Source of the DNA: Micrococcus sp. 2A
Lineage (GTDB): Bacteria > Actinomycetota > Actinomycetes > Actinomycetales > Micrococcaceae
NCBI RefSeq assembly: GCF_039519235.1
Contig: NZ_CP154351.1
Location: 2,046,001-2,110,000 of the forward strand
DNA length: 64,000 bases
Reading direction: 5' to 3'
In this document: positions 17,722 through 27,314 of the stretch, one piece after another
How positions within the stretch are numbered: the stretch's first letter is position 1
Layout: every line of letters starts with the position of its first letter
Made by a program: the position numbers and the translations under genes
Notes under the pieces: model-generated
Told to the model about the DNA's origin: nothing
Databases searched by the model: none
Seen by the model: only the letters and a program-made list of their open reading frames with translations

Positions 17722-18543
17722 ATGCTCCGCACCCCATCCCGCGCGGTCGGTGCGCTGACGCTCGGCGTCGGCGCCCTGGCCCTCAGCGGCTGCGCCGTGA
17801 TCGGCGGCGACGCCGGAACGGCCGGCGTCGTCTCCGACGCCGACCTGTCCTCCACGTACGGACTCGTCTCGCCGGGGACGCTCACGGTCTGCTCGGACAT
17901 CCCCTACCCGCCGTTCGAGTTCGAGCAGGACGGCGAGCTCACCGGCTATGACATCGACCTCGTGGAGGCGGTCGCGGAGGAGCTCGGGCTCGGGCTGAAC
18001 GTGATCGACTCCTCCTTCGAGGCCATCGAGTCGGGCGCCTCCCTCACCGGCTGCGACCTCAACGCCTCGTCGATCTCCATCACCGAGGCACGCCAGCGCG
18101 TCATGGCCTTCACCCTCCCCTACCTCGACGACGACCTCGTGCTGGTCGCGAAGAAGGGCTCCGGCATCACCAACATCGACTCCGCGAAGGGCCGCCGGAT
18201 CGGCGTGCAGGCCGCGACCACCGGCGATGAGTACGCCCAGCAGAACGGCCTGAGCCCCGTGCAGTTCGAGGACGGCGGCATGCAGATCCAGGCCCTGCAG
18301 GCCGGCACCGTGGACGCCGCCCTGGGCAACCAGTCCGTGCTGCTCTACTCGCTCAAGGACGACGAGCGCTTCGAGGTGGTCGAGTCGCTGCCCACGGGTG
18401 AGCAGCTCGGCATGGCGGTCGGCCCGCAGAAGGCGCAGCTGGGCTCCGCCGTGAACCGCGCGCTGCAGGGGCTGCGCAACGACGGCACCGTGGCCGAGCT
18501 CCAGGAGCGCTGGTTCGGTCAGGCACAGGAGGACTACCGATGA
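17722..18543 (+). CDS. Polar amino-acid ABC transporter substrate-binding lipoprotein
   Basis: A 273-residue extracellular binding protein (SBP_bac_3 family). The lipobox ALSGC places the acylated Cys at residue 24. The mature protein carries VCSDIPYPPFEFEQDGELTGYDIDLVEAVA, typical of glutamine/histidine-type binding proteins, with GVQAATTGDEYA in the second lobe. It is the first gene of an importer operon; its TGA overlaps the permease ATG (ATGA). The specific amino acid cannot be told from sequence by eye. Confidence 0.92.
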   Translation: MLRTPSRAVGALTLGVGALALSGCAVIGGDAGTAGVVSDADLSSTYGLVSPGTLTVCSDIPYPPFEFEQDGELTGYDIDLVEAVAEELGLGLNVIDSSFEAIESGASLTGCDLNASSISITEARQRVMAFTLPYLDDDLVLVAKKGSGITNIDSAKGRRIGVQAATTGDEYAQQNGLSPVQFEDGGMQIQALQAGTVDAALGNQSVLLYSLKDDERFEVVESLPTGEQLGMAVGPQKAQLGSAVNRALQGLRNDGTVAELQERWFGQAQEDYR

Positions 18544-19370
18544 GCACGCAGGCCCCCGTCTCGCCCGCCCCGGCCATGAAGCCCGGTCGCGCGCGCCGCC
18601 GTCGTCGGCTGTCCCTGATCATCCAGGCGGCCGTCTTCGTCCTCGCCCTCGTCGTCCTGGCCGTCCTCATCGACTGGGGCGCGCTCGCCGAGAACGTCCT
18701 GAACTTCCCCGCCGTGGCCCCGATGTTCCCCAACGTGATCCTCGTGGGCCTGGGCAACACGCTGTTCTACACGGTCACCTCGTTCGTCGTCGGCCTCCTG
18801 GGCGGCATCGTGCTCGCGCTCATGCGCCTGAGCTCGTTCGGCCCGTACCGGTGGCTGGCCACCGCCTACGTCGAGTTCTTCCGCGGCGTCCCCGCGCTGC
18901 TGGTGTTCCTCGCCTTCGGCTACGGGGTGCCCTTCGCGTTCGGGGTGTCCTGGCCGATCCCCGTCGTCGTGATGGCGGCCCTGGGCATGGTCTCGGCCGC
19001 GTACATCGCCGAGACCCTGCGTGCCGGCCTGCAGGCCGTGCCCCGCGGCCAGATGGAGGCGGCCCGGTCCCTCGGCATGCCGACGTGGCGGGCCATGGTC
19101 ACCATCGTGATCCCCCAGGCGTTCCGCATCGTGCTGCCGCCGCTCACCAACGAGGTCATCCTCCTGACCAAGGACTCCTCGTTGGTCTACGTGCTCGGCC
19201 TGGCCGCGCACGAGTACGAGCTCACCAAGTTCGGCCGCGACGGCATCTCCGCGCTCGACGCCGGCATGACGCCGATCCTCGTGGCCGGCCTGTTCTACCT
19301 CGTGATCACCGTGCCGCTGTCCCTGCTGGCCCGTCGGTTCGAGACCCGTTCGACCAAGAAGGGGCACTGA
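18540..19370 (+). CDS. Polar amino-acid ABC transporter permease
   Basis: A 276-residue permease of the HisM/GlnP family. A basic N-terminus precedes about five to six helices. The EAA loop [29 protein letters not shown] contacts the ATPase, and [23 protein letters not shown] is diagnostic of polar amino-acid permeases. Only one permease gene is present, so it probably forms a homodimer. It overlaps the binding-protein gene by four bases and lies two bases before the ATPase gene. Confidence 0.93.
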   Translation: MSTQAPVSPAPAMKPGRARRRRRLSLIIQAAVFVLALVVLAVLIDWGALAENVLNFPAVAPMFPNVILVGLGNTLFYTVTSFVVGLLGGIVLALMRLSSFGPYRWLATAYVEFFRGVPALLVFLAFGYGVPFAFGVSWPIPVVVMAALGMVSAAYIAETLRAGLQAVPRGQMEAARSLGMPTWRAMVTIVIPQAFRIVLPPLTNEVILLTKDSSLVYVLGLAAHEYELTKFGRDGISALDAGMTPILVAGLFYLVITVPLSLLARRFETRSTKKGH

Positions 19371-19371
19371 C

Positions 19372-20175
<804 letters not shown>

Positions 20176-20208
20176 CGATGAGGGGCCGCTGAGGCACCGG
20201 GCACGACG

Positions 20209-20256
20209 ACGAGGGCCCCGGGCCCGGACCAGACGGTCCGGGCCCGGGGCCCTCGT
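20209..20256. terminator. Perfect 22-bp-arm hairpin terminator
   Basis: ACGAGGGCCCCGGGCCCGGACC (shown in part here: left arm 20209-20230) pairs without mismatch with the right arm 20235-20256 around the loop AGAC. It separates the amino-acid ABC operon from the convergent DoxX-like gene and should terminate both directions. Confidence 0.85.
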
Positions 20257-20275
20257 TCTCGGCGTGCGGGAAGGA

Positions 20276-20869
20276 TCAGGCCTTCTTGCGCAGCTTCTTC
20301 AGCTCCTCGCGGGCGTCGCGCAGCGCGGCGGTCTGCTCGTCGCGCGCGGCGAAGATGGCGGCCACCTTCTCGTCCTTGGCCTCGCGGATGGCCTGGACCT
20401 TGGCGTCACGGGCGGACTCGATGCGCTTCGCGCGCTTCTTGGCTGCCTTGCGGCGCTTGCCGGGGCGGTTGGCCACGGAGTCGGACATGATGGCCAGGCC
20501 GGAGCCCACCAGGAACACGTCCTTGGCCACGGAGGTGCCCTCCTGCGAGGGGCGGACGCCGTCGTCCTCGGTCATCTCCGGGGTGTTCAGGTACATGGAC
20601 ATCAGGCCGCCGGAGAAGGCGGTCAGCGCGGCGCCGGCGAGCCAGCCCGGGACGAGGGGCAGCAGCAGCGCGCCGCCCACGCCGACCTCGGAGGCCACGA
20701 TGAAGTTCTTGAACTGGGCCGGGGAGAGCTGGGCCAGCGCGGGCACGCCCTTGGCGCCCATGTCACGGATGTAGGCAGCCTGCTCGTCGGAGAGCTGGCG
20801 CTTGCCGAGGCCGGAGTTGAGGATGAACGCGCCGGAGGCCAGGCGCAGCGGAATCTGGACGATGCTCAT
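20276..20869 (-). CDS. DoxX-like membrane protein with basic coiled-coil tail
   Basis: A 197-residue protein. The first ~120 residues resemble the DoxX family (PLRLASGAFILNSGLGK, then ASEVGVGGALLLPLVPGWLAG and further hydrophobic helices). The last ~70 residues form a highly charged helix rich in Lys, Arg, Ala and Glu (KRRKAAKKRAKRIESARDAK and onward), likely a coiled coil on the cytoplasmic side. No function is established. GGAAGG precedes the ATG. A -10-like TAGGGT lies further upstream on the minus strand (plus 20950-20955). Confidence 0.72.
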   Translation of the reverse strand: MSIVQIPLRLASGAFILNSGLGKRQLSDEQAAYIRDMGAKGVPALAQLSPAQFKNFIVASEVGVGGALLLPLVPGWLAGAALTAFSGGLMSMYLNTPEMTEDDGVRPSQEGTSVAKDVFLVGSGLAIMSDSVANRPGKRRKAAKKRAKRIESARDAKVQAIREAKDEKVAAIFAARDEQTAALRDAREELKKLRKKA

Positions 20870-21015
20870 GGAGTCTTCCTTCCAGTGGGGCCCGCGGCAC
20901 AGGGATGGGAATGTGGCGCGAACAGTCGAATAGAGCGGTCAGCACGCTCACCCTACCAACCCCTCCCCCCGCCGTCCGGGTCCCCTCTCCCCGCCGATGG
21001 GGGAGAATGTCTCCC

Positions 21016-21771
21016 ATGCTCTCCTCCCTCACCCCCGCGCTCCAGGCCGTCGCCCCCGCCGAGGGGGCCGTGGACTACGGATGGCTCGGCAACGTCGTGG
21101 TCGGCATCATGGAGGCCATCGGCCCGGTCGGCGTGGGCGTGGCCGTGCTGGCGGAGAACATCTTCCCGCCCATCCCCTCCGAGGTGATCCTGCCCCTGGC
21201 CGGCTTCACCGCCGCCGGAGGAGCCTTCAGCCCGCACGCCGCCCTCCTGTGGGCCACCCTCGGCTCCGTCGTCGGCGCGCTCGCCCTCTACGGGATCGGC
21301 GCGTGGCTCGGACGACGCCGCCTGTACCGGATCGCGAACTGGATGCCCCTGGTGGACATCGAGGACGTCGAGCGCACCGAGCGCTGGTTCGGCCGGTTCG
21401 GGTACTGGTCCGTGTTCCTCGGCCGCATGATCCCCGTGTTCCGCTCGCTCATCTCCATCCCGGCGGGCATCGAGCGCATGCACCTCGGCCTCTTCACCCT
21501 CTACACAGCCCTGGGCTCGCTGCTCTGGAACGCCCTGTTCATCTACGGGGGCTACGTCCTGGGCGCCCAGTACCACGTGATCTCCGACTACGCGGACCTG
21601 TTCTCCACCGTGGTGATGGCGCTCATCGTCCTCGCCCTGGTGGTCTGGGTCCTGCTGCGCGTGCGGCGCGACCTGCGCCGCCGCCGCGATCCGAACTTCC
21701 GGGCCCCGAGCCCGGACGAGGCCGCCGCCCGCATGGACGCCGCCCTCAGCTCCACCGACCACCGGAAGTGA
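21016..21771 (+). CDS. DedA family membrane protein
   Basis: A 251-residue DedA protein (SNARE-associated Golgi-type domain), a family implicated in undecaprenyl-phosphate or phospholipid translocation and membrane homeostasis. NIFPPIPSEVILPLAGF and FGRFGYWSVFLGRMIPVFRS are hallmark segments, the latter with the conserved Arg pair. Four to five helices are visible and the C-terminus is Arg-rich and cytoplasmic. An in-frame ATG at 21007 is also possible; 21016 is favoured because the purine-rich GGGGGAG lies better spaced for it. Confidence 0.88.
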   Translation: MLSSLTPALQAVAPAEGAVDYGWLGNVVVGIMEAIGPVGVGVAVLAENIFPPIPSEVILPLAGFTAAGGAFSPHAALLWATLGSVVGALALYGIGAWLGRRRLYRIANWMPLVDIEDVERTERWFGRFGYWSVFLGRMIPVFRSLISIPAGIERMHLGLFTLYTALGSLLWNALFIYGGYVLGAQYHVISDYADLFSTVVMALIVLALVVWVLLRVRRDLRRRRDPNFRAPSPDEAAARMDAALSSTDHRK

Positions 21772-21776
21772 TCTGC

Positions 21777-23210
21777 ATGACCCACTCCACTCCCCGCCTC
21801 GCCGCCCGACGCCGGGCCGGCCTCGGCCTCGCCGCCGCGGCCCTGCTCGCCCTCACCGCATGCGGCGGGAACGACCCCTACGGGGCTCCCGCCCCCACCG
21901 CCGCGAGTGCCTCCGAGCTGCCGCCCATGGACATGGCGCCCTTCACGCTGGACATACCGGACCTGGACCTCGCGCTCGTTCCCGGCGCCTCCATGTCCGC
22001 GATCGAGGGGCAGAGCCCCGAGTTCCACGGCGCCTGGCTCGAGGTGCCCGGCGCCCGCTCCTGGACCGACGCCATGGCCGCAGACGTGCGCGCCCAGGTC
22101 GAGGCCTATCAGCGGGACACGGACCTCTCAGCCGACCCCTCCCTCGAGGTGCAGCCGCGCCTCGCGGTGGCGGGGCAGGACATCGCCGCCGTCCGCCTGC
22201 TCTCCACCGAGAAGCGCGGGACGGAGTCCGTGTCCTCCTCCCAGGCCAGCTGGTACTCCGCCCGCGAGGACCGCGTGCTGGCCACGTCGGACCTCTTCAC
22301 GGCCGAGGGCTGGACCGCGTTCCGCGCCGAGGTGCGCGACCGCATGGCGAACGACCCGGACATCGTGCAGGAGCGGCTGACCTCCGCCGTCGAGGCCCCG
22401 GACCAGGCCGAGAACCGCCGCATCTGGGACGCGGTGGTGCTCCTGCCGGACGGCAGCGCCCTCCTCGAGGTCGACCAGGCGGCGCTCGCACCCGCCGCGG
22501 CAGGCGTGCTCACCGCCCGCATCCCCTCCGAGACGGTGCGGCCCTGGCTCTCCGAGCTGGGCCGCACGGCTCAGGACGCGGCTCGGACGCCCGCCGCCGT
22601 CCGCCTCCCGCAGGCCTCGTCCTCCCCGGCGGGCTCCTCGGAGGCGCCCTCCACCACGGCCGTGCCCGTGCCCCCGCCGCTTCCCGCCACGAGCGAGGCC
22701 CCCCGGCCGCCGGCGGAGACCTCGAGCGACCCCACGGAGACCGCGCCGACCCGGCCGGACCCCACCCCCGCGGACACCGACGAGCCGACCTCGGCGGCCC
22801 CTGCCCCCGACCCGTCGTCCACAGGAGCACCCGGCACCGGCGCCACGAGCACCACGCCGAGCGGCTCCTCTGCGCCGACGACGCAGCCGGGCAGCTCCCC
22901 AGCGCCGAGCAGCGACGTGCCCTCGGCGCCCTCCGGGCCCACGCGCCCGACGTCGGCGCCCACACCGGGCACCACGAGCGCACCCGGCACCCCCGAGCCC
23001 TCGACGTCGAGCTCCCCGACGCCGTCGGACACGCCCACGGACGCGCCGACGTCGGATCCCGGCACCCCCGAGCCGTCCGACTCCACGCTGCCGCCGGAGC
23101 CCACCTCCGACGTGACGCCGCTGCCCGAGCCGAGCGCGTCCGACGCGCCCGCGGACTCCGCCGCCCCGGTGACCGCCGAGACGTCGCCCACGATCGTGTC
23201 CACATCGTGA
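21777..23210 (+). CDS. Lipoprotein with RsiV-like domain and Pro/Ser/Thr-rich tail
   Basis: A 477-residue predicted lipoprotein; the lipobox LTAC gives acylated Cys29. Residues ~45-265 form a globular domain whose ATSDLFTAEGWTAFRAEVRD and later DGSALLEVDQAALAPAAAG and IPSETVRPWLSELG segments resemble the RsiV/DUF3298 extracellular domain found next to or fused to NodB deacetylases. The last ~200 residues are low-complexity Pro/Ser/Thr/Ala, a probable cell-wall-spanning stalk. It lies five bases after dedA and just before a polysaccharide deacetylase gene, so a joint envelope role is likely (inference). Confidence 0.68.
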   Translation: MTHSTPRLAARRRAGLGLAAAALLALTACGGNDPYGAPAPTAASASELPPMDMAPFTLDIPDLDLALVPGASMSAIEGQSPEFHGAWLEVPGARSWTDAMAADVRAQVEAYQRDTDLSADPSLEVQPRLAVAGQDIAAVRLLSTEKRGTESVSSSQASWYSAREDRVLATSDLFTAEGWTAFRAEVRDRMANDPDIVQERLTSAVEAPDQAENRRIWDAVVLLPDGSALLEVDQAALAPAAAGVLTARIPSETVRPWLSELGRTAQDAARTPAAVRLPQASSSPAGSSEAPSTTAVPVPPPLPATSEAPRPPAETSSDPTETAPTRPDPTPADTDEPTSAAPAPDPSSTGAPGTGATSTTPSGSSAPTTQPGSSPAPSSDVPSAPSGPTRPTSAPTPGTTSAPGTPEPSTSSSPTPSDTPTDAPTSDPGTPEPSDSTLPPEPTSDVTPLPEPSASDAPADSAAPVTAETSPTIVSTS

Positions 23211-23253
23211 CGTGAGGGAGGCCGGAGGCATCGCCCCCGGCCTGGCAGGATGA

Positions 23254-23279
23254 GGAGGTCGGCCGGGAGGCCGACCTCC
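23254..23279. terminator. Hairpin between the two lipoprotein genes
   Basis: GGAGGTCGGCC (23254-23264) pairs with GGCCGACCTCC (23269-23279) around GGGA. It lies mid-way between the RsiV-like and deacetylase genes, so the second gene may have its own promoter. Confidence 0.55.
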
Positions 23280-23334
23280 CCTCGCGCTGAGCCCCGTCCT
23301 CGCGCGCTGATCCTCGAAGAGTGTGAGCCCGCCC

Positions 23335-24750
23335 ATGACCTCGACGTCCCGCCCGCGCCTCTGCGCCGCCCTCCTCGCACTGACCCTGGCCCTCGGGGCG
23401 TGCGGCGGCCCCGACGGAGGCGACGCACCCGCTCCCCAGGCCGCCGCGGACTCCGCGGCCGCCACGAGCCCTGCGACCGACACCCCGAGCCCGGAGTCCG
23501 CGTCGTCGTCCCCGTCCGCGTCAGGCGGCAGCACGTCCTCCGCGATGACCAGTAGCGCACCGTCCACGTCCGCCGCCGCCCCTCAGTCGGACGACACCGG
23601 CGCGGGCCAGGAGTCGACGTCGGCCGCGACGCATGCCGAGGAGGCCGAGGACGCACGCGGTGCCGCCGAGTCCTCCTCCGCCGGGTCGGCCGAGGGCCAG
23701 GACGAGCGCGGCTCCTCCGCCGAGGGACGGCAGGACGCCTCCGCACCCGCCTCGTCGGCGTCGCCCTCGCGCCCCGGTGCGGACGCCCGCACCCAGGACC
23801 GCCCGGCACCCGTCGTCGCGCAGGACCGCGGGGTCCCCGCCGCACAGGACCTCGGCGGTCCGAAGCCCGGCGTCGCTCCCGAGGACACGCCGGTCGCCGT
23901 GACCACCCCGAAGCCCGTGATCCCCGTCGAGCGGATCGCACCGCAGGATGTGCGCCCCGCGCCCGTGCAGCAGCCCGCCTCCCCTCGCCCGGCCGCGCCG
24001 AGCGCGTCCGCCGGCACGGGTGCGACCGCCCCCGGCTCCTCTGGGCCGAGCGCCTCGGCCCCTGCGAGCTCCGCCTCGGCGGCGCCGCAGCCCTCCACGG
24101 CCCCGGCGCCCGCCGGCCCCGTGCGCCAGGCCCCGGTGGACTGCGCCGTCACCCGGTGCATCGCCCTCACCTTCGACGACGGCCCGGGCCGGCACACCGG
24201 CCGCCTCCTGGACGTCCTCTCCGCCGAGCAGGTCCCGGCCACCTTCTACGTGGTGGGGCAGAGCGCGAAGCTCAACCCCGCGATGATCGCCCGCATGGCG
24301 GCGGAGGGCCACCAGGTGGGCAACCACAGCTACACCCACCCCAACCTCACGACGCTGACGGCCGGGCAGGTGCGCCAGGAGATCGCGGCGACGGACGCCG
24401 CCGTCCGCGCGGCCGGCGTCAGCCCGAGCACCGTGCGCGCCCCCTACGGGGCGCTGAACGAGTCGGTGCTGGCCACCCTCGGCGGGCTGCCCCGCGCGGG
24501 ATCGGTCACCTGGAGCGTGGACACCCGGGACTGGGAGCACCGCAGCCCCGCACAGACCCTCGCCGCCGTGAAGGCGGGGGCCCGCCCGGGCGGGATCGTG
24601 CTGATGCATGACATCCACTCCACCACCGTGGACGCCGTCCCCGCCGTCATCGCGCACCTGCGCTCGGAGGGCTACACGTTCGTGACCGTGGACCGCATCA
24701 CGGGGGGCGTGGCCGCCGGTCACACGACGGGCTCCGGCCTGCACCCCTGA
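23335..24750 (+). CDS. Polysaccharide deacetylase lipoprotein (NodB domain)
   Basis: A 471-residue protein. The lipobox LGAC places acylated Cys23. A disordered Ala/Ser/Pro/Gln-rich linker of about 240 residues precedes a C-terminal NodB domain. The catalytic motifs are intact: ALTFDDGPG (motif 1, catalytic Asp and metal Asp), HSYTHPNL (metal histidines), RAPYG (motif 3), DTRDWEH (motif 4) and IVLMHDIH (motif 5). It should deacetylate peptidoglycan or another wall glycan. An in-frame GTG at 23323 is an alternative start. Confidence 0.9.
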   Translation: MTSTSRPRLCAALLALTLALGACGGPDGGDAPAPQAAADSAAATSPATDTPSPESASSSPSASGGSTSSAMTSSAPSTSAAAPQSDDTGAGQESTSAATHAEEAEDARGAAESSSAGSAEGQDERGSSAEGRQDASAPASSASPSRPGADARTQDRPAPVVAQDRGVPAAQDLGGPKPGVAPEDTPVAVTTPKPVIPVERIAPQDVRPAPVQQPASPRPAAPSASAGTGATAPGSSGPSASAPASSASAAPQPSTAPAPAGPVRQAPVDCAVTRCIALTFDDGPGRHTGRLLDVLSAEQVPATFYVVGQSAKLNPAMIARMAAEGHQVGNHSYTHPNLTTLTAGQVRQEIAATDAAVRAAGVSPSTVRAPYGALNESVLATLGGLPRAGSVTWSVDTRDWEHRSPAQTLAAVKAGARPGGIVLMHDIHSTTVDAVPAVIAHLRSEGYTFVTVDRITGGVAAGHTTGSGLHP

Positions 24751-24775
24751 GCGCCGCCGTGGGAGGATCGTGCGG

Positions 24776-25738
24776 ATGACTGAGCACACCGCCCCCGCCC
24801 CGTCCGCCGACGCGGCCCACCCGCACGACCACAACACCGAGAAGGACCCCGCGCTGCACCGCATGGAGCCGGTCTCCTTCGTCCGCCGCGGCGCCCGCCT
24901 CACCTCCGGCAAGCAGGCCGTGTGGGACCGCCTCGCGGACACCGTGCTCGTGGACGTCCCCCGCCACCGGGCGGCCACCTCCGTGTCCCCGGACGCCCAC
25001 CTGGACTGGGGGGCCGTGTTCGGGCGGGAGGCCCCGCTGCTCGTGGACGTCGGCTCGGGCCTGGGCGAGTCCACCGCCCAGGGCGCGGCGGACCGGCCGG
25101 ACTGGAACGTGCTCTCGGTGGAGGTGTACGTGCCGGGGCTCGCGGCGCTCATGGCGCAGGTGGAGCACCGCGGGCTCACCAACGTGCGGGCCGTGGAGGC
25201 CAACGCCCCCGAGCTGCTGGACCAGCTGCTCGAGCCCGGCTCCGTGGGCGAGGTGTGGGTGTTCTTCCCGGACCCGTGGCACAAGAAGCGCCACCACAAG
25301 CGCCGCCTCGTCTCCCCCGCCTTCGCGGACCGCGTAGCCCGCGTGCTCGCCCCCGGCGGCGTGCTGCGCCTGGCCACCGACTGGTCCGGGTACGCCGTGC
25401 AGATGCGCGAGGTCCTGGAGGCCCACCCCGAGTTCGAGAACCTCTTCCCGGGCCGCGCGTCCGGGGAGGACTCCCCGCTGACCCGCGTGCGCCGCGAGGG
25501 CCGCGAGCTCGAGGTGGGCGCGCAGCCGCTGCCCGCCGGATGGGAGGACGCGGCCGCCGAGGAGCGCCCCCTGCGCGCGGGACTCGGGGAGGCCGTGGCC
25601 GCGAGCGAGGCGGAGGACCCGGTGGACCACGAGGGCGGGTGGGCTCCGCGGTTCGAGGGCCGCCCCGTCACGAGCTTCGAGGCCAAGTCCCAGCGCGCCG
25701 GCCGGCTCGTCTTCGACCTCGCCTACCGGAGGCGCTGA
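24776..25738 (+). CDS. trmB: tRNA (guanine-N7-)-methyltransferase
   Basis: A 320-residue SAM-dependent enzyme that makes m7G46 in tRNA. The SAM motif is LVDVGSGLGESTAQ and the family signature VWVFFPDPWHKKRHHKRRLV is unmistakable; the catalytic region RLATDWSGYA follows. It has N-terminal (~40 residues) and internal acidic extensions relative to the E. coli enzyme. GGGAGGA lies eight bases before this ATG, which decides against the GTG at 24770. Its last 16 bases overlap the convergent hydrolase gene. Confidence 0.94.
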   Translation: MTEHTAPAPSADAAHPHDHNTEKDPALHRMEPVSFVRRGARLTSGKQAVWDRLADTVLVDVPRHRAATSVSPDAHLDWGAVFGREAPLLVDVGSGLGESTAQGAADRPDWNVLSVEVYVPGLAALMAQVEHRGLTNVRAVEANAPELLDQLLEPGSVGEVWVFFPDPWHKKRHHKRRLVSPAFADRVARVLAPGGVLRLATDWSGYAVQMREVLEAHPEFENLFPGRASGEDSPLTRVRREGRELEVGAQPLPAGWEDAAAEERPLRAGLGEAVAASEAEDPVDHEGGWAPRFEGRPVTSFEAKSQRAGRLVFDLAYRRR

Positions 25739-26745
25739 AGGCCGAGCGGCTGGCCCGCGGTGACGCGGGCGGCGGCCGCGAGCGTCACGGAGCCCGGATC
25801 GCGGTAGCCCCGCGGCGCGTCGTCGCCGGCCGCGGGCGTCCAGCGCGAGGTGTCGTGGCCGCGCACGGCGGCCCCGTCCATCCCCGGGACGGGGTCCACG
25901 GGCAGGGCGACGGCGCCGGGCCAGGCCTGCCGCAGCCCGCCGAGCCGGCCGAGGACGGAGAGCACGTCTCCGGGCGCGCGGGCCTCGAACACCCGGCCGG
26001 TGGCCGCGCCGAGCGCACGGGCTCCCGAGAGGAGGGCGAGCGGCAGGCCCACCGCCCCGGACACCACCAGGGTCTCGACGGGGCGCTCCGCGCTGTGGGG
26101 CGTGGGATCGGTGGCCGCGGAGTCGGCCGGAAGGAGCCCCCGCTCGTCGAGCTCTCGCAGGGCGTGCCCCGCCACGAGGGAGCCGTACGAGTGGGCGTCC
26201 ACGGCCCCGTGCACCGCGGTGCCGCGGGCGCGCAGCCCCGACGCGTGCAGGTGTGCCCACCACGCGGCGAGGTCGTCGGCGAGCTGCCGGCCGGCCTCCC
26301 GCGCGGGGCGGTCGAGGACCACGCGCCACGGCGCGGGTGCGGGGTAGCGCAGCCACGCGACGACGACGGGGCGGGGCGCCCCCGCCGCGTGCTGGGCCGC
26401 GGCCAGCTGAGCGGCCTCGTGCGCCGCGCCCCACAGGGCGGTGTCCGGGCGGATGCCCATGCCGGAGACCATCCAGGTCAGATGGGTGGCGGTGGCGGGG
26501 TCTCCGGCGCACACGGCGGCGGTGGGCCCACCGCGGCCCTCGAGGTCGTGGGCCAGCAGCTCGCGCGCCGGCAGGGCACGGTCCATGGAGTCCGGGGCGA
26601 GCGCGTGGGCGAGGCCCTCCAGCGCGGCGCGGCTCCGCGGGTCGAGCCGGTCCTTCCGGCCCAGGTCCTCCCGCAGCCGTTCCGAGCGGGCGGCGCGCTG
26701 CGGGGCCGTGAACGCCAGCGGCGTCAGGCCTGCGGCGGGTTCCAC
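25723..26745 (-). CDS. Alpha/beta-hydrolase, DUF1023-like
   Basis: A 340-residue protein with the nucleophile-elbow sequence VDAHSYGSLVAGHAL, typical of actinobacterial DUF1023 alpha/beta-hydrolases, and LVVSGAVGLPLALLSGA and DVLSVLG in the second half. The substrate is unknown. The GTG start lies 22 bases inside the 3' end of hspR, so it appears to be the last cistron of the heat-shock operon and translationally coupled. No other member of this family is known to me as a heat-shock component. Confidence 0.72.
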   Translation of the reverse strand: MEPAAGLTPLAFTAPQRAARSERLREDLGRKDRLDPRSRAALEGLAHALAPDSMDRALPARELLAHDLEGRGGPTAAVCAGDPATATHLTWMVSGMGIRPDTALWGAAHEAAQLAAAQHAAGAPRPVVVAWLRYPAPAPWRVVLDRPAREAGRQLADDLAAWWAHLHASGLRARGTAVHGAVDAHSYGSLVAGHALRELDERGLLPADSAATDPTPHSAERPVETLVVSGAVGLPLALLSGARALGAATGRVFEARAPGDVLSVLGRLGGLRQAWPGAVALPVDPVPGMDGAAVRGHDTSRWTPAAGDDAPRGYRDPGSVTLAAAARVTAGQPLGLQRLR

Positions 26746-27314
26746 GCGAGGATCCGGCGGGAACGGGCGGTGCCCGCGGGCAGGGCGCGCACGGCCGCAC
26801 CGCGCCGCGCGGCGCCGGACGGGGTGCCCGGCTCCGCGGCTCCGGACGCGGGGGCGACGCCGTCCGGGCGGCCGGCGCCCGAGCGGCGGTCGGCGTAGCG
26901 CGCCGAGACGTCACCGGCGGCACCCACCGTGAACACGCGGGCCAGCCGCGAGACCTGGTGCAGTCGGTCCACCTGGGAGGCGAGCTCCACCACGGTGTCC
27001 TGCAGCTGCTCCACCTCGCGCTGCAGGGCGACGATCCGGCGGATCCCCTCGAGGGAGACGCCCTCGCGGCTCAGCGCCTGGATGGTCTGGAGGCGCTCGA
27101 CGTCGGCGCGGGAGTAGCGGCGCTGCCGCCCGCCCTGGCGCTGGGGCACCACGAGGCCGAGGCGGTCGTACTGGCGCAGGGTCTGCGGGTGCATGTCCGT
27201 CATCGCCGCGGCGGTGGAGATGACGAACACGGGCGCGGTCCACTCGCCGCCGCGCTCCCGCGCGTCGCGGGCCGCCCGGTCGGCAGCCTCGGAGCGCCGG
27301 GGCCCGGCGCTCAC
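26724..27314 (-). CDS. hspR: Heat-shock repressor HspR (MerR family)
   Basis: A 196-residue repressor. The MerR DNA-binding region is [26 protein letters not shown], with [15 protein letters not shown] as wing, followed by a short coiled coil ([20 protein letters not shown]). HspR binds HAIR repeats, with DnaK as co-repressor. HAIR sites occur upstream of dnaK and clpB in this window. The C-terminal ~70 residues are Ala/Gly/Arg-rich, longer than in Streptomyces HspR. The start overlaps the dnaJ stop (ATGA). Confidence 0.95.
   Translation of the reverse strand: MSAGPRRSEAADRAARDARERGGEWTAPVFVISTAAAMTDMHPQTLRQYDRLGLVVPQRQGGRQRRYSRADVERLQTIQALSREGVSLEGIRRIVALQREVEQLQDTVVELASQVDRLHQVSRLARVFTVGAAGDVSARYADRRSGAGRPDGVAPASGAAEPGTPSGAARRGAAVRALPAGTARSRRILAWNPPQA

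Noticed and set aside
22620..23200. Pro/Ser/Thr-rich region as a tandem DNA repeat
   Set aside because: No exact repeat unit is present at DNA level; it is low-complexity coding sequence of a lipoprotein stalk.
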